Counted from the stretch's first letter, positions 1-5,352 are shown. The stretch is DNA of 5,352 bases from CAYLYP01 sp964387795 (GCA_964387795.1 CAYLYP010000136.1:1-5352), one strand, 5' to 3'. The notes: a model not told the origin generated them from the letters alone. Made by a program: numbers and translations.

Positions 1-14
1 CATATAAGAAATGT

Positions 15-49
15 AGACATTTTGTGCTAGTACGCAGGATGTCTTTTTT
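15..49 (+). terminator. Possible weak intrinsic terminator of a gene upstream of the window
   Basis: AGACAT (15-20) can pair with ATGTCT (39-44), and TGC (25-27) can pair with GCA (34-36) inside the loop. A run of six T (44-49) follows. The stem is AT-rich and has an internal loop, so it is a poor terminator by the usual criteria. The same bases also form part of a dyad that may be an operator, and that reading is equally possible. Confidence 0.3.
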
Positions 50-61
50 CTTTATATACTA

Positions 62-90
62 TGGTATATAGATACTGGAGTTCTTATAAT
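62..90 (+). promoter_or_regulatory. Probable promoter of the AbiEi-like/HTH operon
   Basis: A perfect TATAAT lies at 85-90. At 17-base spacing the -35 position holds TGGTAT (62-67), a weak match to TTGACA, so the promoter may need an activator or simply be weak. Transcription would begin near 97, giving a leader of about 80 bases that includes the inverted arm at 104-112. Confidence 0.4.
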
Positions 91-179
91 AAATAAAGTC
101 GACAATGTCTACTTTTTTGCCTTATTTGTCGCTATTTTCTGTATTTTATGTTATAATAGAAGCAGGAGGGTTTGAGATT

Positions 180-824
180 ATGAATTATTCAAAGACCATA
201 AGAGAATATTGCTTGAAGAATCCTGGAATGGTGTTTGATATGTCCTATGAGAGGGATAAGCATTTTTCCATGGTTCCGTATAAGACCTTCTGCAAGATAT
301 TGAGCAGAATAGAGGCTGAAGGAATAATCAGAACTTATTCCAAGGGTATTTATATAATCAATTCGGATAAGGCCAATGGCGATCCGATCATTTCGTTTTA
401 CGCAAATAAAGAGACAGGCATTGTGGTCGGAAATAGGATGTTTGTGTCAATGGGCCTTTCAAAGTGTGACATAAAGCCTACAGTGATTTACACCAACGCT
501 ATGGAGACGACTACAAAGAACATAGGCGATGATTACAGATTGGAAAGGTTCGACATTCCTTTAATGGGCGAAGACCTTAGAAACGTAATTGTCTTGTTTG
601 AATTGCTTGAGAACAGGGAAAAAGTGGTAGATTTGGATCTTGACAAATACAACGAGACCCTGTTAATTTTTGCAAGATGCTATGATGATTTGTATGCGAG
701 GATGGTCCTTAAGCGTCATCGATACAGTCTTTCAACTATATTTACGCTTGACCGAATATTAACGGGGCTTGGTATTAAGAACAGCCTAAACGATATAGCG
801 AAAGAGTGCTATTACGATGGGTAG
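180..824 (+). CDS. AbiEi/DUF6088-like winged-helix protein, type IV antitoxin family
   Basis: The product has 214 residues. The start at 180 is preceded by a strong AGGAGG (164-169) with a 10-base gap. An in-frame ATG at 105 would add 25 hydrophobic residues and lacks a comparable ribosome site. Residues 1-60 look like the winged-helix DNA-binding domain of AbiEi-type antitoxins, with the pattern PYKT..KI..R.E.EG.I..Y.KG.Y.I at 33-60 (recognition helix then wing); this matches my recollection of DUF6088-type proteins. Residues 65-214 form a mixed alpha/beta C-terminal part without catalytic motifs. In characterised AbiE systems AbiEi represses the operon and counteracts the AbiEii nucleotidyltransferase. 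Here the next gene, overlapping by 8 bases, is instead a helix-turn-helix protein, so the role is uncertain: orphan regulator, or antitoxin for an unusual partner. Family assignment is from motif memory, not a search. Confidence 0.85.
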   Translation: MNYSKTIREYCLKNPGMVFDMSYERDKHFSMVPYKTFCKILSRIEAEGIIRTYSKGIYIINSDKANGDPIISFYANKETGIVVGNRMFVSMGLSKCDIKPTVIYTNAMETTTKNIGDDYRLERFDIPLMGEDLRNVIVLFELLENREKVVDLDLDKYNETLLIFARCYDDLYARMVLKRHRYSLSTIFTLDRILTGLGIKNSLNDIAKECYYDG

Positions 825-1344
825 GCGGTATTTCTTCCGCGAGGGCGATTTCCTCAAGTGGCACAGGGCGTACCTCGAATGCAAGGATTATCTCAGGGCG
901 TACAGGACCAGCTACGACACCGAAAGAAGGCAAAAGGAAGTGGGACTTTATAAGGAGTCCCTCAGGATCGTGGAAGAATATAAGATGCTTATCTGTTCCT
1001 TAACCAAAGATGATGTTTCATATATGATTGAATCCATAAAGGAAGGATGCTTCCTTGTAGATGATCTTAAACTTCATCCTGATTTAATTGATAATTGGAA
1101 TGAAATCGTCTTGAAATCGGGAGAGCATACTCTTATTGATGTAGATATAGATACTCTTGGATCCAAATTAAAAGGACTAAGAAAAGATAAGGGCATGTGC
1201 CGCGCCGAAGTGTGCAGGCATCTTGGTATCGCGGAAAGAACGCTGCAGTCTTACGAGGAGGGAAGCAGGGAGATCGGCATCAACAATCTCTATAAGCTGA
1301 TGCAACTGTATGGGGCCGGGGACATCTCCGGCCTTTTAAAATAG
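817..1344 (+). CDS. XRE-type helix-turn-helix protein coupled to the AbiEi-like gene
   Basis: The product has 175 residues. Its ATG lies inside the end of the preceding gene (ATGGGTAG, 8-base overlap), and only a weak purine stretch (around 799-806) precedes it, so translation is probably coupled. Residues 1-60 are rich in charged and aromatic residues and likely helical. Residues 61-112 are acidic with no recognised motif. Residues 114-174 form a Cro/C1-type DNA-binding domain: KLK.LR...G at 117-126, then a helix-turn-helix with GIAERTLQSYEEGSR (137-151). I see no nucleotidyltransferase motif, so it is not an AbiEii toxin. Third-position G/C, counted by hand, falls from 31 of 40 codons (817-936) to 11 of 40 (1021-1140) and returns to 28 of 40 (1201-1320), suggesting a mosaic. 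It could be a co-regulator or part of a two-protein toxin-antitoxin unit. Function is otherwise unknown. Confidence 0.85.
   Translation: MGRRYFFREGDFLKWHRAYLECKDYLRAYRTSYDTERRQKEVGLYKESLRIVEEYKMLICSLTKDDVSYMIESIKEGCFLVDDLKLHPDLIDNWNEIVLKSGEHTLIDVDIDTLGSKLKGLRKDKGMCRAEVCRHLGIAERTLQSYEEGSREIGINNLYKLMQLYGAGDISGLLK
1314..1337 (+). terminator. Intrinsic terminator inside the 3' end of the HTH gene
   Basis: Bases 1314-1321 pair with 1326-1333 in an 8-bp, mostly G-C stem with one G-T pair and a 4-base loop (ACAT). TTTT (1334-1337) and then AAAA follow. The stem encodes residues 166-173, and the stop codon comes after the T-run at 1342-1344. It probably ends the operon that starts near position 97. 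The short T-run limits confidence. Confidence 0.6.
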
Positions 1345-1762
1345 AATAAATCCGAGGCGAAGAGGCTGAATATCTACGTTTTGACAAACGATGTTCAATG
1401 CGGATTAAAGATTCCGCGCGTGCACGTAACCTATATTTTTCGCAGAATAAGCGCCTTGGTGTTTTTTCTTAACAGTTATAATGGCATTTGTTTTCACGCA
1501 AAAAATACATAGAAGTCTTGGCTGTTCTTCTTGTATAAAAAGTAGTAATTGCTGTTGAAAAACAAAATGCGTCAATAGGAATTAATATATATAACAAAAT
1601 TTGTTCCACTAGAAGTATTGGCCATCCATTTGCTGTCGGCCTCGTCGTTTGCCAGAATTCATAACGGATCCGCGGATCGACGACAGGGGCGAATACGGAG
1701 AGTTCGTTTCCTATTACAAAGTCAGTCCTTGGAACAATATATATTTGGAGGGTTAGAGAAAT
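1345..1762. other. Intergenic stretch with promoter-like hexamers and short palindromes
   Basis: No complete gene is convincing in these 418 bases. TTGACA (1381-1386) has no good -10 at normal spacing. TATAAT (1477-1482) has only TTGGTG (1456-1461) at a short 15-base spacing. Palindromes are CGTGCACG (1419-1426), AACAAA-a-TTTGTT (1593-1605) and GATCCGCGGATC (1667-1678). The part from about 1470 to 1610 is AT-rich. From about 1650 onward the composition becomes coding-like (see the remnant ending at 1756). Confidence 0.5.
1613..1756 (+). pseudogene. Possible 3' remnant of a lost gene
   Basis: After an in-frame stop at 1610-1612 the frame is open for 47 codons to TAG at 1754-1756. From 1655 onward it uses the same codons as the neighbouring genes (GAC, TAC, TTC, AGG, GGC). 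It reads as a plausible globular tail, with DPRIDDRGEYGEF from 1667 and then SYYKVSPWNNIYLEG. There is no ATG and no ribosome site for it. The ribosome site of the next small gene lies within its last codons, as expected if an upstream operon gene had been deleted. It may equally be chance; the family is not recognised. Confidence 0.25.
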
Positions 1763-1909
1763 ATGAAGCAAAGAACCAAAAGATTTAAGGTCATTCATGC
1801 CATCGTTCCCATTCTGTCTATAACCGCCTTTCTATTGGCGGGTTGCGGAAACGAAGAATTGCATATCCGAAGCGAAAATAAGGTGTTTGCAAAACCTTTG
1901 GAATTTTGA
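1763..1909 (+). CDS. Small lipoprotein, 48 residues
   Basis: An excellent GGAGGG (1747-1752) sits 10 bases before the ATG. The product opens with a basic n-region (MKQRTKRFK), a hydrophobic stretch (10-25) and the lipobox LAGC with Cys28. A 20-residue charged tail (GNEELHIRSENK...) ends at TGA 1907-1909. This is a textbook signal peptidase II site, so the protein should be diacylated at Cys28 and anchored outside the membrane. The mature part is too short for a fold. It could be a genuine entericidin-sized lipoprotein or the 5' end of a larger lipoprotein gene truncated by deletion. The probable promoter of the protease operon overlaps its last codons. Lipoprotein nature is well supported by sequence; biological role is unknown. 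Confidence 0.65.
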   Translation: MKQRTKRFKVIHAIVPILSITAFLLAGCGNEELHIRSENKVFAKPLEF

Positions 1910-1916
1910 GTATAAT
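1887..1916 (+). promoter_or_regulatory. Probable promoter of the protease-lipoprotein operon
   Basis: TTGCAA (1887-1892, four of six consensus bases) is separated by 18 bases from a perfect TATAAT (1911-1916). It lies over the stop codon of the small lipoprotein gene. Transcription would begin near 1923, leaving a 60-base leader before the protease start. The leader contains the palindrome at 1940-1952. Confidence 0.45.
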
Positions 1917-1939
1917 TATTGGTGATAAAACAAAGTTTT

Positions 1940-1952
1940 CAATTCGGAATTG
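1940..1952. promoter_or_regulatory. Palindrome in the protease leader, candidate operator
   Basis: CAATTC-g-GAATTG is a perfect inverted repeat with 6-base arms and a 1-base centre. It sits between the probable promoter and the ribosome site. It could be a repressor site, but it is short, AT-rich and could occur by chance. Part of the motif (GCGAATT) recurs at 1957-1963. Confidence 0.25.
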
Positions 1953-1985
1953 GAATGCGAATTAAAAAAAGAAGGGAGAACTGAA

Positions 1986-4007
1986 ATGGACTTCATGTCA
2001 TCTATTATTCTTTTAAGCTTTTTAATGTCATCGGGCACATTGACAGGTAAAACCAGATCCTCTGAATTGCTTGAGGAACAGTCTTTTTTTTCCGGGAGCT
2101 ACGTCCAGACACACAGCTATGACGACGGACAAAACATCGATCTGGGAGGACAAAACACCGGCGACATCATCTCGTTTGACCTGAATTCTAGATCCCATGC
2201 GTCGTTTGTCCCATGCCTATCCGAATCCGATATCGATGCCAACGATTTCTATTCTCCGGTTTTCGACGGATATGAGTTCAAAAGATACAGAGATGGCAAA
2301 TACGATCAGTTCATCCTCGACGAAGAGACGATGGATGGCGTCGCGTGGGGCCCTAAGGAAAGCCCGTCCAACTCGACCTGCAAGATAAGGGCCTACTATC
2401 ACGACATCAGCCATAACGGCAGCCTCGTCACACTTATGTACGACTTCACCGGATTCCTTGTAGGCGACAGTCTCCTCATGACCGCCGCCCACGGCCTATA
2501 CAGAGACGTGACGGTCGGCGATTACGATGACGGGATCGACAACAAATACATCCCAGGCAAAGTCGAGGTCTATGGGGCCATCGGCATGGCGGACACGTGG
2601 GGGCCGTCCTATACGTATTACGCGAAGGGGACAAAGGTGTTCTTCCCTTCCTCATATGCAACGTACAGGAGCTTCGCGGACGATTGGGCGCTCCTGAGGC
2701 TTGATACGCCGCTTGGCAGAGAGCTCTCGTACAGGAAGCTTTCCTTGGCCCAGATGGACCTATCGGAAGATTACAGGATCATCGGGTATCCTTCGTTTAA
2801 CCAGTTCCACATTAGGATGGACGTTTCTGCGGCCAATTACGTCGTGGATAGCACCAGGCCGATGATTGAATACAACGTTTCGTCCCAGGACGGCATGAGC
2901 GGTTCCCCCTTTTACTCGTCGCATGACGAGACTACTAGCACAGAAGTTGGCTCGGACGGTCATTCGTACCTGGCAACTAGATCAACTTTCGGCATGCACG
3001 TTTGCACCAATGTTGAGCGCACCACATCGTATGCGATCACGTTCGATTCCCAAATTATAGATTTGGTTGACACGCTCAACTCAAAATACGAAAAGAGCTT
3101 TGACGCTATTCAATTTTCTGAACTCGATTACTCTGGGCAATTACTTGGCGAAACATCTGTTTCGGTTGGCGGCGGATATGAGTGCAAAATCCACACAGAA
3201 GGCGCTTCTTTGATTGGCGGAAGGCTTGCTATGAGGCCGGGCTCATCCGTTTCGCTGGAATTCCCTTTTCCGCTAAGTTCGGCTTCGCTATTCACTGGCA
3301 GGTTAGACTATCAGCCGGATATGAGTGTCTTTTGCGGATCGTTTGATGAAAACTCCGATTTTGAAGACGTGATAAGCCCATGCGGCGGTGAGTATTCCGT
3401 TTCCGCGTACGGCCTTCGCTCAATCAATATAATATACAGCGGTCCGCTTAATGGAAGAACCACGTACCTTGATTACATCTCATTTTACATCGACTGGGGC
3501 TTTAGCCCTTCTAATAATTCGGCTCCACAATACGTCCAAATGTCGGATTTTGATGGAAATTGTGTCTCCTATGCCATGGACGGAATCGAAAGGCTGAATA
3601 CGGGCTCAATATTGCCTAAGCGATCGGATGAATCCGTATTGAATAGATTGACCGACTATTACCCGGGAATGCTGGTGCTTGGATTGGCTAAAGCGCTTGA
3701 ATCAGAAGGGATTAGGATGGAGCCAATCGGGAAATATGCGGTTTGCTCGCCGGGTTCCTACAAAATCGCGATACTTTGCGACCCATACCGCTATTATCAT
3801 GTGATTAGGCAAAATGACAGAGGTGCATGGTCGCATTACATAATTGGCGAGGGCGTTCAATGCTGGGATTCGGATTACAATTACATTGCGTGGCCGGACG
3901 AAGCACGAATGGCTCATGCTTGGGGTAGCGGATCCGGTGGCGAGACGCACTTCGACTTGACTTCGTTTGTCGGATATTTCTCGGTAAGGAGCGTCGAAAA
4001 TGAGTAA
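1986..4007 (+). CDS. Secreted V8-like serine protease with C-terminal Cys/His domain
   Basis: The product has 673 residues. The ATG at 1986 follows AGGGAGA (1973-1979) at ideal spacing; a TTG at 1950 in the same frame lacks such a site. Residues 4-17 are a hydrophobic export signal with no basic n-region, which is unusual. A propeptide-like segment runs to about 125. Residues 130-365 form a chymotrypsin-fold protease of the V8/glutamyl endopeptidase type: TAAHG with His169, DDWALLRL with Asp233, GMSGSP with Ser305, and GMH with His338, where V8-type enzymes hold the histidine that selects glutamate. Residues about 379-510 are beta-rich and unassigned, possibly a binding module. Residues 520-673 contain NC.SYA (Cys526), CSPGSYKIA (587-595), YH.IRQNDRGAWSH (His605, His617) and a final FVGYF, which I recall as a recurrent secreted-protein domain; a papain-like hydrolase is inferred. 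The next gene overlaps by 8 bases. Confidence 0.93.
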   Translation: MDFMSSIILLSFLMSSGTLTGKTRSSELLEEQSFFSGSYVQTHSYDDGQNIDLGGQNTGDIISFDLNSRSHASFVPCLSESDIDANDFYSPVFDGYEFKRYRDGKYDQFILDEETMDGVAWGPKESPSNSTCKIRAYYHDISHNGSLVTLMYDFTGFLVGDSLLMTAAHGLYRDVTVGDYDDGIDNKYIPGKVEVYGAIGMADTWGPSYTYYAKGTKVFFPSSYATYRSFADDWALLRLDTPLGRELSYRKLSLAQMDLSEDYRIIGYPSFNQFHIRMDVSAANYVVDSTRPMIEYNVSSQDGMSGSPFYSSHDETTSTEVGSDGHSYLATRSTFGMHVCTNVERTTSYAITFDSQIIDLVDTLNSKYEKSFDAIQFSELDYSGQLLGETSVSVGGGYECKIHTEGASLIGGRLAMRPGSSVSLEFPFPLSSASLFTGRLDYQPDMSVFCGSFDENSDFEDVISPCGGEYSVSAYGLRSINIIYSGPLNGRTTYLDYISFYIDWGFSPSNNSAPQYVQMSDFDGNCVSYAMDGIERLNTGSILPKRSDESVLNRLTDYYPGMLVLGLAKALESEGIRMEPIGKYAVCSPGSYKIAILCDPYRYYHVIRQNDRGAWSHYIIGEGVQCWDSDYNYIAWPDEARMAHAWGSGSGGETHFDLTSFVGYFSVRSVENE

Positions 4008-4986
4008 GAAGAGATTAATTGCGTTAGTTTCGCTTGCGTTATGCGCCGCCTCTTGCGCGACTTCCGCTAGTGCGGACCGGTCATTGAGCGAATCAAAATC
4101 CTCTGTATCCGATTCATTTTCCGCCTATAACTCGTCTATTGCCGAGGAGGCGGACCCTAATGGCTTTGACCCGAATTTTGATTATGTTGGCACAAGCGCG
4201 ACTGATTTCAGGGTCATCGCCTCTAGGTATTCCGCCAACCCCGAGTTTGTCTCCGAGCCGTATTCTGCGCAGGATGATCGTTACGCGAGGACTCTTATTG
4301 ATTTTGGCATTATTGCATTCTCCTTCAGGGGGTCTAGCGTTGTAGCCAGACACAAAGGAGGCAAGATCATCGAGACGCACAGGTTCCAGAGCGGGAAAAT
4401 GACGATAGGAGAGGCAAGAACGCTTGGCTTTGTCGGGGAAGCCCAGGCCAAGCAATCGGAAGGTTTTGTTGGCTATATGGATGCCAAAAAGCCCTCATCC
4501 ACCAAGAGGTACGAGAAAAGATTCGACCAAAGTTTTGGCAATTATAACCACACGGATGGCCAGGGCCGAGATATCGGCATTGATAAATACATAGAATTTT
4601 TCACCAGGTACGGCATACCTACATCGATGCTCGTCTATTACGACGGATGGACGGAAGCGGAAGACTACATAAATAAGATGGAGGGGCACGGCTACTGCGG
4701 GCTCGCAGTCGATTATGCATCAGCTATTCCCGTATATTCTGATGATCTAGCCGAGGTAGTGGGCGCAATGACCCTTGGGCACCGCGGTACAAACCTTAGC
4801 TACGCGTTCACCTACCTGAAGGAAGACGGATTCGATACGGTCAAGGACGCTAAGAGCATGATTGCTCAGGTCACAGCTAACTCGATTGAGGTGATTCAAA
4901 ATCCGCGCTTCTATGTGGAGGATACTTCTATTTTGCCAAAGGGCGATTGGAGAATTATCCTTGGCGACGGGAAGGATTGGCGTTAA
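4000..4986 (+). CDS. Lipoprotein of unknown family, partner of the protease
   Basis: The product has 328 residues. Its ATG overlaps the protease stop (ATGAGTAA), with AAGGAG at 3986-3991 eight bases before the start, so the two genes are co-transcribed and probably translationally coupled. The N-terminus is MSKKR, then a hydrophobic stretch (6-17) and AAS-Cys19, an acceptable though not ideal lipobox. A Ser-rich flexible linker (about 20-47) is typical of surface lipoproteins. The remaining 280 residues are one or two mixed alpha/beta domains that I do not recognise. They contain FGNYNHTDGQGRD, a GHGYCGLA stretch with Cys233, and a C-terminal D..W.I.LGDGKDW. It might anchor, activate, inhibit or be cut by the protease; none of these is shown by the sequence. 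Reading frame and export signal are secure. Confidence 0.9.
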   Translation: MSKKRLIALVSLALCAASCATSASADRSLSESKSSVSDSFSAYNSSIAEEADPNGFDPNFDYVGTSATDFRVIASRYSANPEFVSEPYSAQDDRYARTLIDFGIIAFSFRGSSVVARHKGGKIIETHRFQSGKMTIGEARTLGFVGEAQAKQSEGFVGYMDAKKPSSTKRYEKRFDQSFGNYNHTDGQGRDIGIDKYIEFFTRYGIPTSMLVYYDGWTEAEDYINKMEGHGYCGLAVDYASAIPVYSDDLAEVVGAMTLGHRGTNLSYAFTYLKEDGFDTVKDAKSMIAQVTANSIEVIQNPRFYVEDTSILPKGDWRIILGDGKDWR

Positions 4987-5208
4987 CGGGTATTTACGGA
5001 AGCTAAAGACCCCATTCAATAAACAACGTCTTTTGTATGTGAAATCAGCAAGATTTTTCTGCATGATAGGTTCTTTTGATGCATTTTCATTGATTGTGTA
5101 TGGAGGCATGGACACCGAAAGGCGGATATTGCGGTCTCATAATCCCTCGTTTATTTTTCCTTCAAACGCGTTTTGGCGGCATCGTCCACGAGGCCGGGGG
5201 ATGGACGT

Positions 5209-5334
5209 TCACTTCCTCAATGGCATGGCGATTTCCCTTCTCAGGCCGAGGAAGATGCCGACGAAGAGGATATTCGAGTCGGAGGAATGGTGTGTCTTGG
5301 GTGCGTAAAATCCAGGCAGGGGTGCGTAATTGTA
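5209..5334 (-). pseudogene. Possible fragment of a membrane protein, perhaps ABC permease-like
   Basis: On the minus strand 41 codons are open between a stop at 5335-5337 and the stop at 5209-5211. By hand count 29 of the 41 end in G or C, like the local genes. The core reads SDSNILFVGIFLGL, a hydrophobic stretch resembling a transmembrane segment near the end of FtsX/BceB-type permeases. The frame then turns basic and stops. No start codon or ribosome site is visible, so at best it is a decayed 3' piece. The opposite strand is also open here, so chance is possible. Confidence 0.22.
5299..5329. repeat. Two direct copies of GGGTGCGTAA, 21 bases apart
   Basis: Copies lie at 5299-5308 and 5320-5329, start to start 21 bases, i.e. 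two helical turns. The 11-base spacer is TCCAGGCA-like and not repeated. This could be a pair of regulator sites, the start of an iterated array continuing beyond the window, or debris. The pattern is certain; the role is unknown. Confidence 0.4.
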
Positions 5335-5352
5335 TCAGTATAGGTAATCACT

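Larger units (their letters stand above)
9..112. promoter_or_regulatory. Dyad cluster upstream of the AbiEi-like gene, candidate operator
   Basis: AAATGT (9-14) and ACATTT (17-22) are perfect inverted arms around a 2-base centre. The 9-base arm GTAGACATT (13-21) is repeated in inverted orientation as AATGTCTAC (104-112), and another ATGTC lies at 39-43. The second 9-mer sits just after the probable -10 box, where a bound repressor would block transcription. AbiEi antitoxins of type IV systems are known to repress their own promoters by binding inverted repeats, so autoregulation by the protein encoded at 180-824 is a reasonable inference. No binding is shown by the sequence alone. Confidence 0.35.
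4987..5352. other. Region downstream of the protease operon without a convincing gene
   Basis: No strong intrinsic terminator follows the lipoprotein gene. TGCAT (5060-5064) and ATGCA (5079-5083) could form a weak 5-bp hairpin followed by TTTT. CGTCCA (5183-5188) and TGGACG (5202-5207) form a 6-bp inverted repeat around a G-rich loop. Bases 4987-5170 are AT-rich. From about 5180 to 5330 the composition is GC-richer and coding-like, best on the minus strand. A plus-strand open frame reaching 5308 has no ribosome site and an implausible, basic product. Confidence 0.5.

Noticed and set aside
105..179. Upstream in-frame ATG extending the AbiEi-like protein by 25 residues
   Set aside because: No ribosome site, a hydrophobic extension not expected on a DNA-binding protein, and the strong AGGAGG at 164-169 points to the ATG at 180. 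The 105 start would also overlap the candidate operator arm.
1667..1678. Perfect 12-base palindrome GATCCGCGGATC
   Set aside because: Isolated, with no copies elsewhere in the window, and within a coding-like frame, so chance is likely; noted only in the intergenic entry.
1469..1798. Minus-strand frame of 109 codons
   Set aside because: It runs opposite the small lipoprotein gene and the AT-rich spacer, has only a weak ribosome site and shows no recognisable motif.
1950..1985. TTG start adding 12 residues to the protease
   Set aside because: The extension is encoded by the ribosome site region itself and has no site of its own. It would supply a basic n-region (KKEGR), so it is not impossible, but the ATG at 1986 is far better placed.
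5060..5087. TGCAT/ATGCA hairpin followed by TTTT as operon terminator
   Set aside because: Only five AT-rich base pairs with a 14-base loop, too weak to call as a terminator.
4747..5115. Minus-strand frame of 122 codons
   Set aside because: Half of it is antisense to the lipoprotein gene; no start signal and no recognisable domain.
4913..5308. Plus-strand frame of 131 codons downstream of and overlapping the lipoprotein gene
   Set aside because: It overlaps the end of a secure gene in another frame, lacks a ribosome site and yields an irregular basic product with composition shifts along its length.

Overview
The window looks like a chromosomal accessory segment from a low-to-mid GC Gram-positive bacterium (Bacillota-type). 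The evidence is strong purine-rich Shine-Dalgarno sites about 6-10 bases before each chosen start, frequent AGG arginine codons, lipoprotein signal peptides, sigma-A-like -10 boxes and a standard genetic code. No rRNA, tRNA or housekeeping gene is present, so placement below phylum is not possible; an uncultured gut-type lineage is only an impression.

Region 1 (1-1344) is a two-gene unit. A promoter region rich in GACAT/ATGTC dyads precedes an AbiEi/DUF6088-like winged-helix protein (180-824). An 8-base overlap links it to a 175-residue protein with a C-terminal XRE-type helix-turn-helix (817-1344). The layout resembles a type IV toxin-antitoxin operon, but no AbiEii-like nucleotidyltransferase is visible. 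A hairpin terminator is written into the last codons of the second gene.

Region 2 (1345-1985) is mostly non-coding. It holds promoter-like hexamers, short palindromes and what looks like the 3' tail of a lost gene. It also holds a 48-residue lipoprotein gene (1763-1909) whose 3' end contains the likely promoter of the next operon.

Region 3 (1986-4986) is a two-gene export operon. The first gene encodes a 673-residue secreted protein with a V8/glutamyl-endopeptidase-like serine protease domain (His169, Asp233, Ser305, plus His338 at the Glu-specificity position). This is followed by a beta-rich middle region and a C-terminal domain with a Cys526/His605 arrangement suggesting a second, cysteine-type hydrolase. 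An 8-base overlap couples it to a 328-residue lipoprotein of unrecognised family, which may be a surface anchor, chaperone, inhibitor or substrate partner.

Region 4 (4987-5352) has no convincing complete gene. It holds a possible minus-strand fragment of a membrane protein and a pair of 10-base direct repeats spaced by 21 bases.

The most unusual items are the protease with a putative second catalytic domain and its coupled lipoprotein, and the toxin-antitoxin-like pair with a non-canonical partner whose gene has a sharp internal change in codon composition.
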